Positions 42,680-52,126 of a stretch of 64,000 nucleotides of DNA are shown here, one piece after another. The notes beneath the pieces were generated by a model that searched no databases, was not told the origin of the DNA, and saw only the letters and a list, made by a program, of their open reading frames with translations. The translations under genes and the position numbers were made by a program. The DNA is taken from positions 372,001 through 436,000 of the forward strand of contig JACKEL010000003.1 of assembly GCA_020632975.1 (NCBI GenBank), written 5' to 3'. Within the stretch, counting starts at the first letter, position 1, and the number at the start of each line of letters is the position of its first letter. Source of the stretch: Myxococcales bacterium (lineage in GTDB: Bacteria; Myxococcota_C; UBA6777).

Positions 42680-44671
42680 TTGAAACAACCACATCGCACC
42701 CTGCTGCTGTGGGCCTTGCTGATACTGATCTTTGTCAGCATCTATCAGATCTTTAAGCCTGCAAGCGGAGCCAAGCCGATCCCCTTTAGCGAATTTATGA
42801 GAGAGGTGGAAAAGGGGAACATCAAAGAAGTGACCGTGCGCGGTCAGGTTTACGAAGGAGAGTTTAACCCCAAAAATTCCAAAAAGCCCGGTCAGTTGGA
42901 AGCCAAAAATCATCGTGCAGAGCGCTTTCGCACGGTGGGCGTGGTGGGCGAAAAACTCAACGATTTCTTGATGAAATATGGCGTGACGGTGCAATACAAA
43001 CCCGTCGAGCAAAACTCCTTTTGGCAACAAATCGTGATCTCTTGGCTGCCGATCGTCTTTTTGATCGTGGTCTTCGTCCTTTTTATGCGTCAGCTTCAGA
43101 CGGGTGGCGGAAAGGCGATGTCCTTTGGGAAAAGCCGCGCCAAGCTTTTGAGCGATCACCACAACAAAGTCACATTTGACGATGTTGCGGGCGTGGACGA
43201 AGCCAAGGATGAACTCGAAGAAGTCGTTCAGTTCCTAAAAGATCCCAAGAAGTTCACTCGACTGGGTGGACGTATCCCCAAAGGGGTTTTGTTGATGGGA
43301 TCGCCGGGTACAGGGAAGACCTTGTTGGCTCGGGCGGTTGCTGGTGAAGCTGGCGTTCCATTCTTCAGCATCTCTGGTTCGGACTTTGTCGAGATGTTCG
43401 TTGGGGTGGGTGCAAGCCGTGTTCGTGACCTCTTCGAACAAGGGAAACGCAACGCTCCTTGTATCATCTTCATCGACGAGATCGACGCTGTCGGTCGCCA
43501 TCGTGGCGCAGGTTTGGGTGGCGGTCATGACGAACGCGAACAAACCTTGAACCAACTTCTCGTTGAGATGGATGGTTTCGAGTCCAACGAAGGCGTGATC
43601 TTGATCGCGGCAACCAACCGTCCTGACGTTTTGGACCCTGCGCTTCAGCGTCCTGGTCGTTTTGACCGCCGTGTTGTCGTGCCCTTGCCCGATCTCAAAG
43701 GTCGTGAACAGATCTTGCGCGTTCATACACGCCGCACACCTCTCGCGGACGACGTCGATGTAAGCATCATGGCGCGTTCGACGCCTGGTTTTTCGGGAGC
43801 AGATCTCGAAAACCTCGTGAACGAAGCTGCGCTGGTGGCTGCACGTCGTGGCAAAGATCGCGTGTACATGATCCACTTTGAAGAGTCCAAAGATAAGGTC
43901 ATGATGGGACGTGAGCGTCGTTCGATGATGCTCAACGAAGAAGAAAAACGACGTACTGCGGTCCACGAAGCGGGCCACGCTCTCGTCGGAAAACTTCTGA
44001 AGCATACGGACCCCGTTCACAAAGTGACGGTGATTCCGCGTGGTCGCGCGCTTGGGGTCACGATGACGTTGCCCGTCGAAGAGCGCAAAGACGTTTATCG
44101 CGAATACCTCGAAGATATGATCGCCTTTATGATGGGTGGTCGCGCAGCGGACGAAGTGATCTACGGCCAAAAGACCGCAGGTGCTTCAGATGACATCAAT
44201 CGTGCTACCAACATGGCGCGCAAGATGGTCTGCGAGTGGGGGATGAGCGACAAACTTGGGCCACTCGCTTTTGGTCAAAAAGAAGAGCAGATCTTCTTGG
44301 GCCGCGAAATCGCCCGACATCGCGACTATTCAGAAGCCACTGCGATCCAGATCGACAACGAAGTCCACGATATCGTCCTTCGTAACTACGATCGAGCGAA
44401 GAAGCTTTTGACCGACAACATCGATATCTTGCGCGGTATCTCTGATCTTCTCGTTGAACGCGAAGTCCTCAATGGCGACGATCTTGATCGTTTGATTCGT
44501 GGCGATGCACCCGAAAGCCCCAAGACATCGACGCCTTCGAAAGATGATTCGATCCAAGCACCTTCTTCTCGTGAACCCGAAGAAAAAGCCGCTGAAAACA
44601 AAGGCTCTTTCCTCGACGTTGAGAAGCTTTTTGGTGAAGGCGAACCCTCCAAAGATCCCTCCAAGAGCTAA
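42680..44671 (+). CDS. ftsH: ATP-dependent zinc metalloprotease FtsH
   Basis: 663 aa. Membrane-anchored AAA+ protease that degrades unstable membrane and regulatory proteins. Two TM helices (LLLWALLILIFVSIYQIF; WLPIVFLIVVFVLFM) flank a periplasmic domain; AAA+ Walker A GSPGTGKT, Walker B IIFIDEIDAVG, second region of homology AATNRPDVLDPALQRPGRFDR, and the zinc motif HEAGH with a downstream Asp region. Start TTG 42680 is 7 nt after AAGGAG and gives the usual short N-terminus; an in-frame ATG at 42653 lacks an RBS. Acidic Ser/Pro-rich C-terminal tail. Confidence 0.97.
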   Translation: MKQPHRTLLLWALLILIFVSIYQIFKPASGAKPIPFSEFMREVEKGNIKEVTVRGQVYEGEFNPKNSKKPGQLEAKNHRAERFRTVGVVGEKLNDFLMKYGVTVQYKPVEQNSFWQQIVISWLPIVFLIVVFVLFMRQLQTGGGKAMSFGKSRAKLLSDHHNKVTFDDVAGVDEAKDELEEVVQFLKDPKKFTRLGGRIPKGVLLMGSPGTGKTLLARAVAGEAGVPFFSISGSDFVEMFVGVGASRVRDLFEQGKRNAPCIIFIDEIDAVGRHRGAGLGGGHDEREQTLNQLLVEMDGFESNEGVILIAATNRPDVLDPALQRPGRFDRRVVVPLPDLKGREQILRVHTRRTPLADDVDVSIMARSTPGFSGADLENLVNEAALVAARRGKDRVYMIHFEESKDKVMMGRERRSMMLNEEEKRRTAVHEAGHALVGKLLKHTDPVHKVTVIPRGRALGVTMTLPVEERKDVYREYLEDMIAFMMGGRAADEVIYGQKTAGASDDINRATNMARKMVCEWGMSDKLGPLAFGQKEEQIFLGREIARHRDYSEATAIQIDNEVHDIVLRNYDRAKKLLTDNIDILRGISDLLVEREVLNGDDLDRLIRGDAPESPKTSTPSKDDSIQAPSSREPEEKAAENKGSFLDVEKLFGEGEPSKDPSKS

Positions 44672-44781
44672 TCTTTCCCTTCCTTTCTTGCCTTTCTCCT
44701 GTTTTCCCCCTTGACCCTCACCCAAAGATGCCTCACACAGCCTTGTGTTGTGCTTGGTTTCTTTCGTTTGCGGGAGGTTCG

Positions 44782-45981
44782 ATGGTGTGGGTGCATTGGA
44801 GCGTAAATGTCCATCCCTGGGGCGATATCTCAGGGTGGCTCGACAGTCTCGAAGATCAAGTTTCGCTTGAACCTTGGTCTGCCCTCAGTGGTCGCGGCCC
44901 TTTGCGAAGGGTTCGTTTGGCTGGACTCGCACCACAACAAGCGCAACATCTCTGTGATCTTCACACACATGAACTTCAAGGGATCGCACAAAGCTTTCAC
45001 ATCGCGGATGAGATGGGGGTCTATCTTGATGGTGATCCTTTGCGTATCGCCCGGTTGATCGGTCTTTTGGGAGAGGGTGAAGGATCGAAAGAGATCCACG
45101 ATGCCTTGCAACAGTGGTGGGAGAGGGTTTCTCATCCCCCCGAACCATGGGAGATTCGTGGCCAGTGCCTCGACTGGCGATCTCGGCCCGCCTTGATGGG
45201 GATCGTGAATGTCACGCCAGACTCTTTTTCGGATGGTGGGCGGTTTTTCGATCCTCAAGCGGCGATCGAGCACGGTCTCTCTATGGTCGAAGCAGGGGCT
45301 GTGATCTTGGATGTGGGCGGGGAGTCCACGCGTCCAGGGGCTGACGCTGTCTCCGAACAAGACGAGTTGAAGCGGGTGCTCCCTGTGATCGAAGGGTTAA
45401 GGAAGCATACACAAGTCGCGATCTCTGTGGATACCTACAAAGCGCAGGTTGCACGTGCGTCTTTGCAGGTTGGTGCGGATATCATAAATGATATCAGTGG
45501 TCTGCGGTTTGAACCTCAGCTTGCAGAGGTCGTCGCGGAGGCGGGGGCTTATCTGATCTTGATGCACAGTCGACATACACCCCGAGAGATGCAGCGTGCA
45601 CCGCACTTTGATCAGCTTTGGTCTGAACTTTACTGTGAAATTTCGCGTTCTCTGGAGAAGTCAAAACAAGCGGGAATCGCTCGCGAGCGGATCGCTTTGG
45701 ACCCTGGGATCGGATTTGGCAAGCGTCTTCAAGACAACACGCGGATCTTGCGAGAAAGCCAGGTTCTGCGGGGCTTTGGTTTGCCTGTGCTGATCGGGGC
45801 TTCTCGCAAGTCGTTTTTGGGGCACCTGTCGAAAGAGGCGGATGCTTCAAAAAGGATGGAAGGGTCTCTTGCTGCTGCGGCTGCTGCGATGTTGGCAGGT
45901 ACGCAGCTTTTGCGTGTACACGATGTGGTGGAGACGCGAAAACTACTTGATGTTCTTGCTGCGATCTGGACTTCTTGTTAA
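44782..45981 (+). CDS. folP: dihydropteroate synthase with N-terminal extension
   Basis: 399 aa. Joins pterin pyrophosphate and p-aminobenzoate; the sulfonamide target. The catalytic barrel occupies about residues 125-395: MGIVNVTPDSFSDGG, DVGGESTRPG, SVDTYKAQVA, INDISG, DPGIGFGK, IGASRKSFLG. About 115 residues precede it (VHWSVNVHPWGDISGW onward) with no match I recognise; standard FolP is near 280 aa. GGAGG lies 4 nt before ATG 44782; a longer start at 44728 has no RBS. Between ftsH and cdaA. Confidence 0.95.
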   Translation: MVWVHWSVNVHPWGDISGWLDSLEDQVSLEPWSALSGRGPLRRVRLAGLAPQQAQHLCDLHTHELQGIAQSFHIADEMGVYLDGDPLRIARLIGLLGEGEGSKEIHDALQQWWERVSHPPEPWEIRGQCLDWRSRPALMGIVNVTPDSFSDGGRFFDPQAAIEHGLSMVEAGAVILDVGGESTRPGADAVSEQDELKRVLPVIEGLRKHTQVAISVDTYKAQVARASLQVGADIINDISGLRFEPQLAEVVAEAGAYLILMHSRHTPREMQRAPHFDQLWSELYCEISRSLEKSKQAGIARERIALDPGIGFGKRLQDNTRILRESQVLRGFGLPVLIGASRKSFLGHLSKEADASKRMEGSLAAAAAAMLAGTQLLRVHDVVETRKLLDVLAAIWTSC

Positions 45982-46211
45982 AAACAAAAAGCCCAAAAAA
46001 TTCATAGGAATAGATAGCCTGTTGAACGGTTTGCGATACGATATCTTGGGGAAGTGTCTTGCTTTGTCCGTTGAGGTTCGATTCAATGGGGAGCGATACT
46101 ATTTTCCCTTGTGGGTCGCTCTCCTCATGCAATCCTTGTTTCTAGACAGGTTTGCGTTGCTATGAGTTTTTGCGTCGCTGCGTAAAACCTCCGAAGTCAA
46201 AGAATTTTTTC

Positions 46212-47927
46212 ATGAAAGAATGGCTGCAACAGATCATCTCAAACTTGGGCCTGACGCTCTCTTGGCCTGATCGTTTCTTTTGGGTCGCGCTGATCGACAT
46301 CCTATTGGTGTATTATTTGGTGTATCGGGGGCTTTTGTTGCTCAAGGGCACCAAGGCTGTGCGGATGTTGTTGGGGCTTTTGCTCGCAGTCGTCTCGTAC
46401 TTTCTCGCTCGCCAATTCGGGATGCAGACTTTTTCTTTCATCCTCGATCAGTTCTTCAACTCCTTCTTCTTGGTACTTTTGATCATCTTCCAAGACGATC
46501 TGCGACGCGGCTTGAGTCGTGTGGGGATCAACATCTTTACGCGGGGAGCAAGGCTTTCTGACGAAGAGATGGCGGGTTTGGATGAGATGGTCAAAGCCGC
46601 AAGCGTCCTTTCAACCAAAAAGGTTGGCGCGCTGATGGTGATCGAGCGGGATGCTGATATCCGCGACTATATCCAAGAAGGGACCCCCCTTGATGCGGTG
46701 ATCTCTGAGGAATTGCTCTTCAGCTTGTTCCTTCCGTACTCTCCGCTTCACGATGGCGCCGCAGTTTTGCATCAAGGCCGCATCGTACGTGCAGGTTGCT
46801 TCCTGCCTCTCACGCAAAACCCCGAGATCTCGAAGCACTTGGGCACGCGTCACCGTGCAGCGATCGGTCTTACCGAATCGACCGATGCTTTGGTGGTCGT
46901 TGTCTCTGAAACGGACGGGAAGATCTCTCTTTGTCGCGATGGAAAGATCTCTCGTGGCCTCGATCCTTCCGCTCTTTACAACGAAGTCTTGTCGGCTTTG
47001 TGGCCGCGCGCTCCCCAACTCACGGAAGCACGAAGCACCCCCATCGAAGTCAAGACCGAAGAAAAGAAGAACAACTCGCGTCCGCCCGCAGAGGCACCCA
47101 AGGTTCCAACGACTACGCGCGTTGAATCGATTAAGCCCGCTGCTTCGGCTTCTCCTGCAACGACAAGCAACAACAGCAACACGCGGTTGAAGCCCTTCAA
47201 ACCCAAGCAAGACGGCAAGAAGACCTTCCAAAGTGAGATCCGCACGACGACCAGTGACAGCGGAAAACACACAGATACACGCTTGAAACCGTTGATGATC
47301 ACGGAAACGACGTGGAGCGCTCGCAGCGAAGAGAAGAAAAACGCGAGTGAGTCTTCGCCCGCTCGTCTCGATGAGATCAAGCGGCCAGAAGAGAGCCCTG
47401 TCCCACGCCAAGAAGAACGAACCTCTGAGAAAAGCGAACGGCCCGCTGAGACGCGAAGCCCCGCTGCTCCCAAAGAGATCGTTGTGAAGCGTATCGAGTT
47501 GGAAGATCCCGCAGAGGCCAGCACGGTTGAAGAACCGCCGAAAAGTGCAGATAAGGCCGATTCTTCGGAGAAAAATGTATCAGAGAAAAAGTCTGAGAGC
47601 GCCGCGAAAAAAGACAACGTAGCGTCCACAGAAGCCCAAGCCAAAAAAGCAGACGAGGCCAAGCCCTCTGAGAAGAAAGAAGAAGCGAAGGTTTCTGAAA
47701 ATACAGAAGATGCTGAAAAGTCGTCGAAGCCTCTGGGGTCTGGGGACGCTCCCACGGAGATCTTGGGCGTGATCCCAGAACGCGTTGAGGTCAAGATGGA
47801 TCTTGAGGCCGATCTTCCACGTTCTCCTTATTCGTCCGCTGCCAATGCGAACGTGAATCCTACGGATAATCGGTCCAGTACAGAAAAAGAAGACGAGCCT
47901 TCTCAGGACCCAACCTCTCCTGCTTGA
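46212..47927 (+). CDS. cdaA: diadenylate cyclase CdaA with long charged tail
   Basis: 571 aa. Makes c-di-AMP from two ATP. Three TM helices (about 23-42, 50-67, 76-93), then the DAC domain with LHDGAAV (about 180-186) and GTRHRAAIGL (about 211-220), both catalytic signatures. CdaA usually ends near residue 270; here about 300 residues of Ser/Lys/Glu/Pro-rich, probably disordered sequence follow, containing a repeated phrase TRLKPFKP / TRLKPLMI. The start is inferred from the N-terminal helix; the RBS is poor and a TTG at 46152 is possible. Followed by cdaR and glmM, the usual c-di-AMP operon. Confidence 0.93.
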   Translation: MKEWLQQIISNLGLTLSWPDRFFWVALIDILLVYYLVYRGLLLLKGTKAVRMLLGLLLAVVSYFLARQFGMQTFSFILDQFFNSFFLVLLIIFQDDLRRGLSRVGINIFTRGARLSDEEMAGLDEMVKAASVLSTKKVGALMVIERDADIRDYIQEGTPLDAVISEELLFSLFLPYSPLHDGAAVLHQGRIVRAGCFLPLTQNPEISKHLGTRHRAAIGLTESTDALVVVVSETDGKISLCRDGKISRGLDPSALYNEVLSALWPRAPQLTEARSTPIEVKTEEKKNNSRPPAEAPKVPTTTRVESIKPAASASPATTSNNSNTRLKPFKPKQDGKKTFQSEIRTTTSDSGKHTDTRLKPLMITETTWSARSEEKKNASESSPARLDEIKRPEESPVPRQEERTSEKSERPAETRSPAAPKEIVVKRIELEDPAEASTVEEPPKSADKADSSEKNVSEKKSESAAKKDNVASTEAQAKKADEAKPSEKKEEAKVSENTEDAEKSSKPLGSGDAPTEILGVIPERVEVKMDLEADLPRSPYSSAANANVNPTDNRSSTEKEDEPSQDPTSPA

Positions 47928-47960
47928 TGCGCTACCTCGCGAAAGAAGAAAGGTATCTCT

Positions 47961-49091
47961 ATGTTGTCTTGGTTGCGCGCCGCGCTATTTGAGAACCTTG
48001 GTTTGAAGATCTTTGCGTTCTTCTTGTCTGTGGTGCTGTTTCGCTATGTCAAAGGGGAACAAGACCGTGTCTCCACGGTCGAAGTGAAGCTTTTGTACAA
48101 GCTGCCCAAGACGCTCGTGATGATCTCTGAGCCTGTTTCGATGCTCAAGGTGACCCTGCGTGGTCCCGAAACCAAGCTGCGTGGCGTGGATTCGCGGCCG
48201 CTTTCTTATACCTTCCAATTCAAAAATGCCTCGCCTGGACCCACACAGTATCAGTTGTATGTCGAGCAACTACGGCCTCTTTTTCCCCCAGAGGTGCAAG
48301 TCATTCGTCTGACCCCTTCGATCCTCGACTTTTCTTTGGACAGTGTGGCCAAACGTACCTTGCCCGTTCGTGTGCAGCTTCAAGGCAAAACCCCCCTTGG
48401 TTACGAGCTTTTACCTGTAAAGGCTTTTCCTGTTGAGGTCCCTGTCGAGGGCCCTGAGAGCATCGTCAAGCGTCTGCGCAGCGTACAGACCCGTCCTTTG
48501 GAGCTTACAGGCATCACGCAAAATGCCGTTCGTGAGCTTTTGCTCGAACCCCCAGGGAAGTATGTGCAGTTTTTGGGTGAGTCCAAGGTCCGTGTCAAAC
48601 TGCGTATCCGAGCGATCTTGCAGAAAAAGTCTTTTACGAATGTCCCTGTGAAGCTCGTTGGCTTCCCCGTTTCTGCCCAAACCAAGGTGACTTTGGGGCA
48701 GGATCGCATCGACATCACGCTGTTTGGTCCGTTGGCCCAGCTCCATCCTCTCCAAGCCAAAGATATCGTTGCAGAAGCAGACGCCAGCAAACTCGCCACC
48801 AAAGGGGCAGGCACCTACGAAGCTCCGCTGCGCGTGCGTTTTCCTGCGCCTGACCTGAAGATCATCTCTCCGCCCACTCCCAAAGCTGTACAGGTCGTGA
48901 TCAAGGCTCTGCCTGCTTCGCCGCGTCCTGCGCCCAAACGCAAGGTCCAACCCGACGAAGAGAAGGTTCCTCCCAAGACGCGCAAAAAGCGACGCCGCAA
49001 AAAGCGCAAAAAGGCACGCAGAAAGCCCAAGCCCCGTGAAAAGGGCGATACCAAAAAGGGTAAGAAAGACGCCAAGGAAGACAGCGAATAA
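47961..49091 (+). CDS. cdaR: YbbR-domain CdaA regulator with polybasic tail
   Basis: 376 aa. N-terminal TM helix (LKIFAFFLSVVLFRYV) anchors extracytoplasmic YbbR repeats; CdaR binds CdaA and tunes c-di-AMP synthesis. At least three YbbR-like units are visible (e.g. RTLPVRVQLQGKTPLGYELL; VNVPVKLVGFPVS-like FTNVPVKLVGFPVS). The last 55 residues are extremely basic (TRKKRRRKKRKKARRKPKPR) and probably periplasmic by topology, unusual for the family. Alternative name ybbR. Lies 33 nt after cdaA. Confidence 0.92.
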   Translation: MLSWLRAALFENLGLKIFAFFLSVVLFRYVKGEQDRVSTVEVKLLYKLPKTLVMISEPVSMLKVTLRGPETKLRGVDSRPLSYTFQFKNASPGPTQYQLYVEQLRPLFPPEVQVIRLTPSILDFSLDSVAKRTLPVRVQLQGKTPLGYELLPVKAFPVEVPVEGPESIVKRLRSVQTRPLELTGITQNAVRELLLEPPGKYVQFLGESKVRVKLRIRAILQKKSFTNVPVKLVGFPVSAQTKVTLGQDRIDITLFGPLAQLHPLQAKDIVAEADASKLATKGAGTYEAPLRVRFPAPDLKIISPPTPKAVQVVIKALPASPRPAPKRKVQPDEEKVPPKTRKKRRRKKRKKARRKPKPREKGDTKKGKKDAKEDSE

Positions 49092-49196
49092 GTTGTGCAA
49101 GGCGCCCCCACCGAGCTTGTCTTGGAAAAGCTCTGATCTCCTAAGAGTCTGCAAGTCTTCCCTCCCTTCTCGATTCAAGAGGCAGCACCAAGCTCC

Positions 49197-49224
49197 TCGA
49201 CATCTTTTCCTTTTGTGATATACC
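49197..49224 (+). promoter_or_regulatory. possible promoter before glmM
   Basis: TCGACA (49197-49202, five of six), 16-nt spacer, TATACC (49219-49224, four of six), in the 205-nt cdaR-glmM gap. Would allow glmM expression apart from cdaA-cdaR. Confidence 0.4.
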
Positions 49225-49296
49225 CTGCCGCACAATGTGGATTTGGGTCGCTTTGCGATGAGATGTTCACCGCTAAATACGGGATATAAGAAAGTT

Positions 49297-50664
49297 ATGG
49301 CCGCGCAAAAGCAGTTTTTTGGAACAGATGGGATTCGAGGTGTTGTCAACAAAGCACCCATGACAACGGCTGTAGCGCACGCTACAGGGATCGCTTTGGT
49401 ACATTGGTTGCGAAAACAACAAGCTCCTTTGCGCGTGGTGGTGGGACGTGATACGCGGCGTTCTGGCTCGATGATCGAGGCGGCCTTGGCAGCAGGGGCG
49501 GCGTCGATGGGAGCGGATGTCTCCCTCAAAGGCGTCTTGCCGACACCCGCGGTTGCTTGGTTGACATGCAACGAAGAAGCGGGCGCTGGCGTGATGATCT
49601 CGGCCTCTCACAATCCTTTTCAAGACAATGGGATCAAGCTTTTTGATGGAAAAGGCTTCAAGCTGTCTGATGAAGTCGAGCTTGGCCTCGAAGATGTGAT
49701 GAAACGCGCTCTGGCTGGGGAGATCGAGCTTCCTGGCGCGGAAGAAGTGGGAGAAATCACCTTTGAACAAGGGGCTGCCAAGCGTTTTGTCGAGCAACTA
49801 CGGTCCGCGTGGAGCCTTGAACAAGATCTGTCTGGGATGCGGGTGGTCTTGGATGCGGCGAATGGAGCGGGCTCATGGGTGGGTCCTGCGATCCTTGAGG
49901 CTCTTGGGGCCGAAGTTTTCGCGATCCACGATCAGCCTGATGGCCTGAATATCAACGAAGACTGCGGTTCTTTGTCACCACAAGTCCTCCAAGATGCAGT
50001 CAAAGAGCACGGTGCCCAAGTGGGGCTGGCTTTGGACGGCGATGCAGATCGTTTGATCGTCGTGGATGAAACAGGGACTGTGCTTGATGGCGACCACCTG
50101 ATGATGATGGCGGCGATTCGGCTGTCACGACGTCATGCGTTGCCTGGTCAAGTCCTTGTCACCACTGTGATGAGCAACCTCGGTCTCGAACGCGCGCTGA
50201 AAAAACATGGCATCCGTATCGAGCGGACTCCTGTTGGAGATCGCTATGTTAGCGCGCGGATGCGAGAGCTTGGGGCGACTTTGGGGGGCGAACAGTCTGG
50301 GCACTTGATCTTCTCGGATTATTCGACCACTGGGGATGGTTTGCTCGCGGCTTTGCAACTTTTGGAGTTGATGGTCAGCGAAGACAAGCCGCTTTCTGCC
50401 CTGGCTTCCGAGCTTCAGCGTTATCCGCAGATCCTGCGAAACTTTCCTGTACGTGAAAAACTCCCATGGCGCGAGATCCCCACACTGTTACTGGCCGTGG
50501 AGACCGCAGAGGCCGAGCTTGGCGATGAGGGACGTGTCTTGGTGCGTTACTCTGGCACAGAAAACAAGATGCGGATTATGGTGGAAGGACCGTCCTTTGC
50601 GTTGATCGAGCGCATCGTTCAGCGACTGCAAAAGTGTTTTGAAGCTGAGTTGGGTCTGTCCTAA
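49297..50664 (+). CDS. glmM: phosphoglucosamine mutase
   Basis: 455 aa. Converts glucosamine-6-P to glucosamine-1-P for UDP-GlcNAc, feeding peptidoglycan and LPS. FGTDGIRG start, phosphoserine loop ISASHNPFQDNG (Ser about 104), metal site LDGDADR, sugar-binding GEQSGH, and RYSGTENKMRIM for the phosphate. In other bacteria GlmM binds CdaA and lowers c-di-AMP output, matching its place after cdaA-cdaR. ATG 49297 gives the usual start; the frame is open upstream. Confidence 0.97.
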   Translation: MAAQKQFFGTDGIRGVVNKAPMTTAVAHATGIALVHWLRKQQAPLRVVVGRDTRRSGSMIEAALAAGAASMGADVSLKGVLPTPAVAWLTCNEEAGAGVMISASHNPFQDNGIKLFDGKGFKLSDEVELGLEDVMKRALAGEIELPGAEEVGEITFEQGAAKRFVEQLRSAWSLEQDLSGMRVVLDAANGAGSWVGPAILEALGAEVFAIHDQPDGLNINEDCGSLSPQVLQDAVKEHGAQVGLALDGDADRLIVVDETGTVLDGDHLMMMAAIRLSRRHALPGQVLVTTVMSNLGLERALKKHGIRIERTPVGDRYVSARMRELGATLGGEQSGHLIFSDYSTTGDGLLAALQLLELMVSEDKPLSALASELQRYPQILRNFPVREKLPWREIPTLLLAVETAEAELGDEGRVLVRYSGTENKMRIMVEGPSFALIERIVQRLQKCFEAELGLS

Positions 50665-50728
50665 TCCTCGATCCCTTGGGTGATATCGACTCTGGACATT
50701 CTTTTGGCTTGAGAGGAAAGCGTAGTTC

Positions 50729-51571
50729 ATGCAGGCTTATCTGGATCTTTTGACGCATATCTTGGAACAAGGCGAAGACCGCACAGACCGCACAGGCGTA
50801 GGGACACGCAGTGTTTTTGGTTACCAGATGCGTTTTAATCTTGAACAAGGCTTTCCCTTGCTTACCACGAAAAAGCTGTTTGTCCGCGGGATCTTGACGG
50901 AGCTATTGTGGTTTTTGCGTGGCGACACGAACGCTGCATGGTTGCAAGAGCGCAAGGTGCGGATCTGGGACCCTTGGGCCACAGAAGAAGAGTGTGCGCG
51001 TTTTGGCCGAAAAGAGGGCGATCTTGGGCCGATCTATGGGCATCAGTGGCGTAACTTTGGTGCGACGTTGCGTGAAGATGGAACCTACGAAGAAGATGGG
51101 GTTGATCAGATCCTGCGTGTGATCGATGCGATCAAACATAATCCAAGTTCACGGCGTTTGATCGTGACAGCTTGGAATCCCAAAGAAGCCGATCAAGTGA
51201 CGTTGCCACCGTGTCATTCGCTGTTTCAGTTTTACGTTGGCCGAGGTCGCTTGAGCTGTCAGTTGTATCAACGATCAGCGGATGTCTTTATTGGTGTGCC
51301 TTTCAATATCGCGAGCTATGCGCTGCTTACGATGATGATCGCACAGTGTTGTGGCCTAAAGCCTGGTGACTTCGTGCATACTTTTGGGGACGCTCATCTC
51401 TACACAAATCACTTAGAGCTTGCGCGATTACAGCTGACTCGTGAACCTCGCGCTTTGCCTCAGATGTGGATCAATCCCGAAAAGACGGACATCTTGGACT
51501 TTGTGCCTGAAGACTTTCGCTTGGAAGGGTATGACCCCCATCCTCACATCGCTGCGGAGGTCGCGGTCTGA
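50729..51571 (+). CDS. thyA: thymidylate synthase
   Basis: 280 aa. Makes dTMP from dUMP using methylene-THF and yields dihydrofolate. Seen: DRTGVGTRSVFGYQMRF, GELLWFLRG-like (TELLWFLRGDTNAAWL), GPIYGHQWRNFG, nucleophile LPPCH, and YQRSADVFIGVPFNIASYALL. GAGAGGAAAG precedes the ATG. The stop overlaps the folA start by one base, so the DHF product and its reductase are made together. Confidence 0.97.
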   Translation: MQAYLDLLTHILEQGEDRTDRTGVGTRSVFGYQMRFNLEQGFPLLTTKKLFVRGILTELLWFLRGDTNAAWLQERKVRIWDPWATEEECARFGRKEGDLGPIYGHQWRNFGATLREDGTYEEDGVDQILRVIDAIKHNPSSRRLIVTAWNPKEADQVTLPPCHSLFQFYVGRGRLSCQLYQRSADVFIGVPFNIASYALLTMMIAQCCGLKPGDFVHTFGDAHLYTNHLELARLQLTREPRALPQMWINPEKTDILDFVPEDFRLEGYDPHPHIAAEVAV

Positions 51572-52119
51572 TGGCGTCTTCTGAAGTGCCGATGACAGGG
51601 ATGTTGGAGGCAGAGATGTTTCCTGCTGAGCAAAGAATGGCACCTTTGGCGTTGATCGTCGCGATGGGTGCGGGCGGTGTGATCGGCAAAGATGGTGGGA
51701 TGCCTTGGCATGAACCTGCGGATCTTCGGTTCTTTCGGCGGACGACGATGGGGCACGCGATCTTGATGGGACGTGTGACTTTTGCGTCGATTGGTCGGCC
51801 TCTTCCTGGGCGGCGGAATCTGATCTTGAGTCGCCAAGAAGACCTTGTGCTCGAGGGATGCGAAGTGTTTCATCGCTTTGAAGATGCCCTTGTGGCGGCA
51901 AGAACCGAAGACGCGTGTCCTTTTGTGATCGGCGGTGCCAAGATCTACCAAGCGGCGATGCCGTTGGCGACAAGACTTTATCTTACAGAGATTGGTTACC
52001 CTGTAGAGGGTGATACATTTTTTCCTGCTTACGACAAAGAGCAGTGGCAACAAGTGTCTTGTGAAGAGGTTGAGGGGAAAGGTGGAGCGTTACGTTTCTT
52101 AACGATGGCGCGCAGATAG
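51571..52119 (+). CDS. folA: dihydrofolate reductase
   Basis: 182 aa. Restores THF with NADPH. Seen: LIVAMGAGGVIGKDGGMPWHEPADLRFFRRTTMGHAILMGRVTFASIGRPLPGRRN with the conserved Trp and acidic residue, and FVIGGAKIYQAAMP. About 22 residues precede the usual start; the ATG at 51571 is coupled to thyA and has GGAGG 10 nt upstream, so I keep it, although ATG 51637 would give the standard N-terminus. Confidence 0.95.
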   Translation: MASSEVPMTGMLEAEMFPAEQRMAPLALIVAMGAGGVIGKDGGMPWHEPADLRFFRRTTMGHAILMGRVTFASIGRPLPGRRNLILSRQEDLVLEGCEVFHRFEDALVAARTEDACPFVIGGAKIYQAAMPLATRLYLTEIGYPVEGDTFFPAYDKEQWQQVSCEEVEGKGGALRFLTMARR

Positions 52120-52126
52120 GGGTTGC

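Noticed and set aside
46152..46211. Extended TTG start for cdaA
   Set aside because: No RBS and the added residues are not seen in the family; kept only as an alternative.
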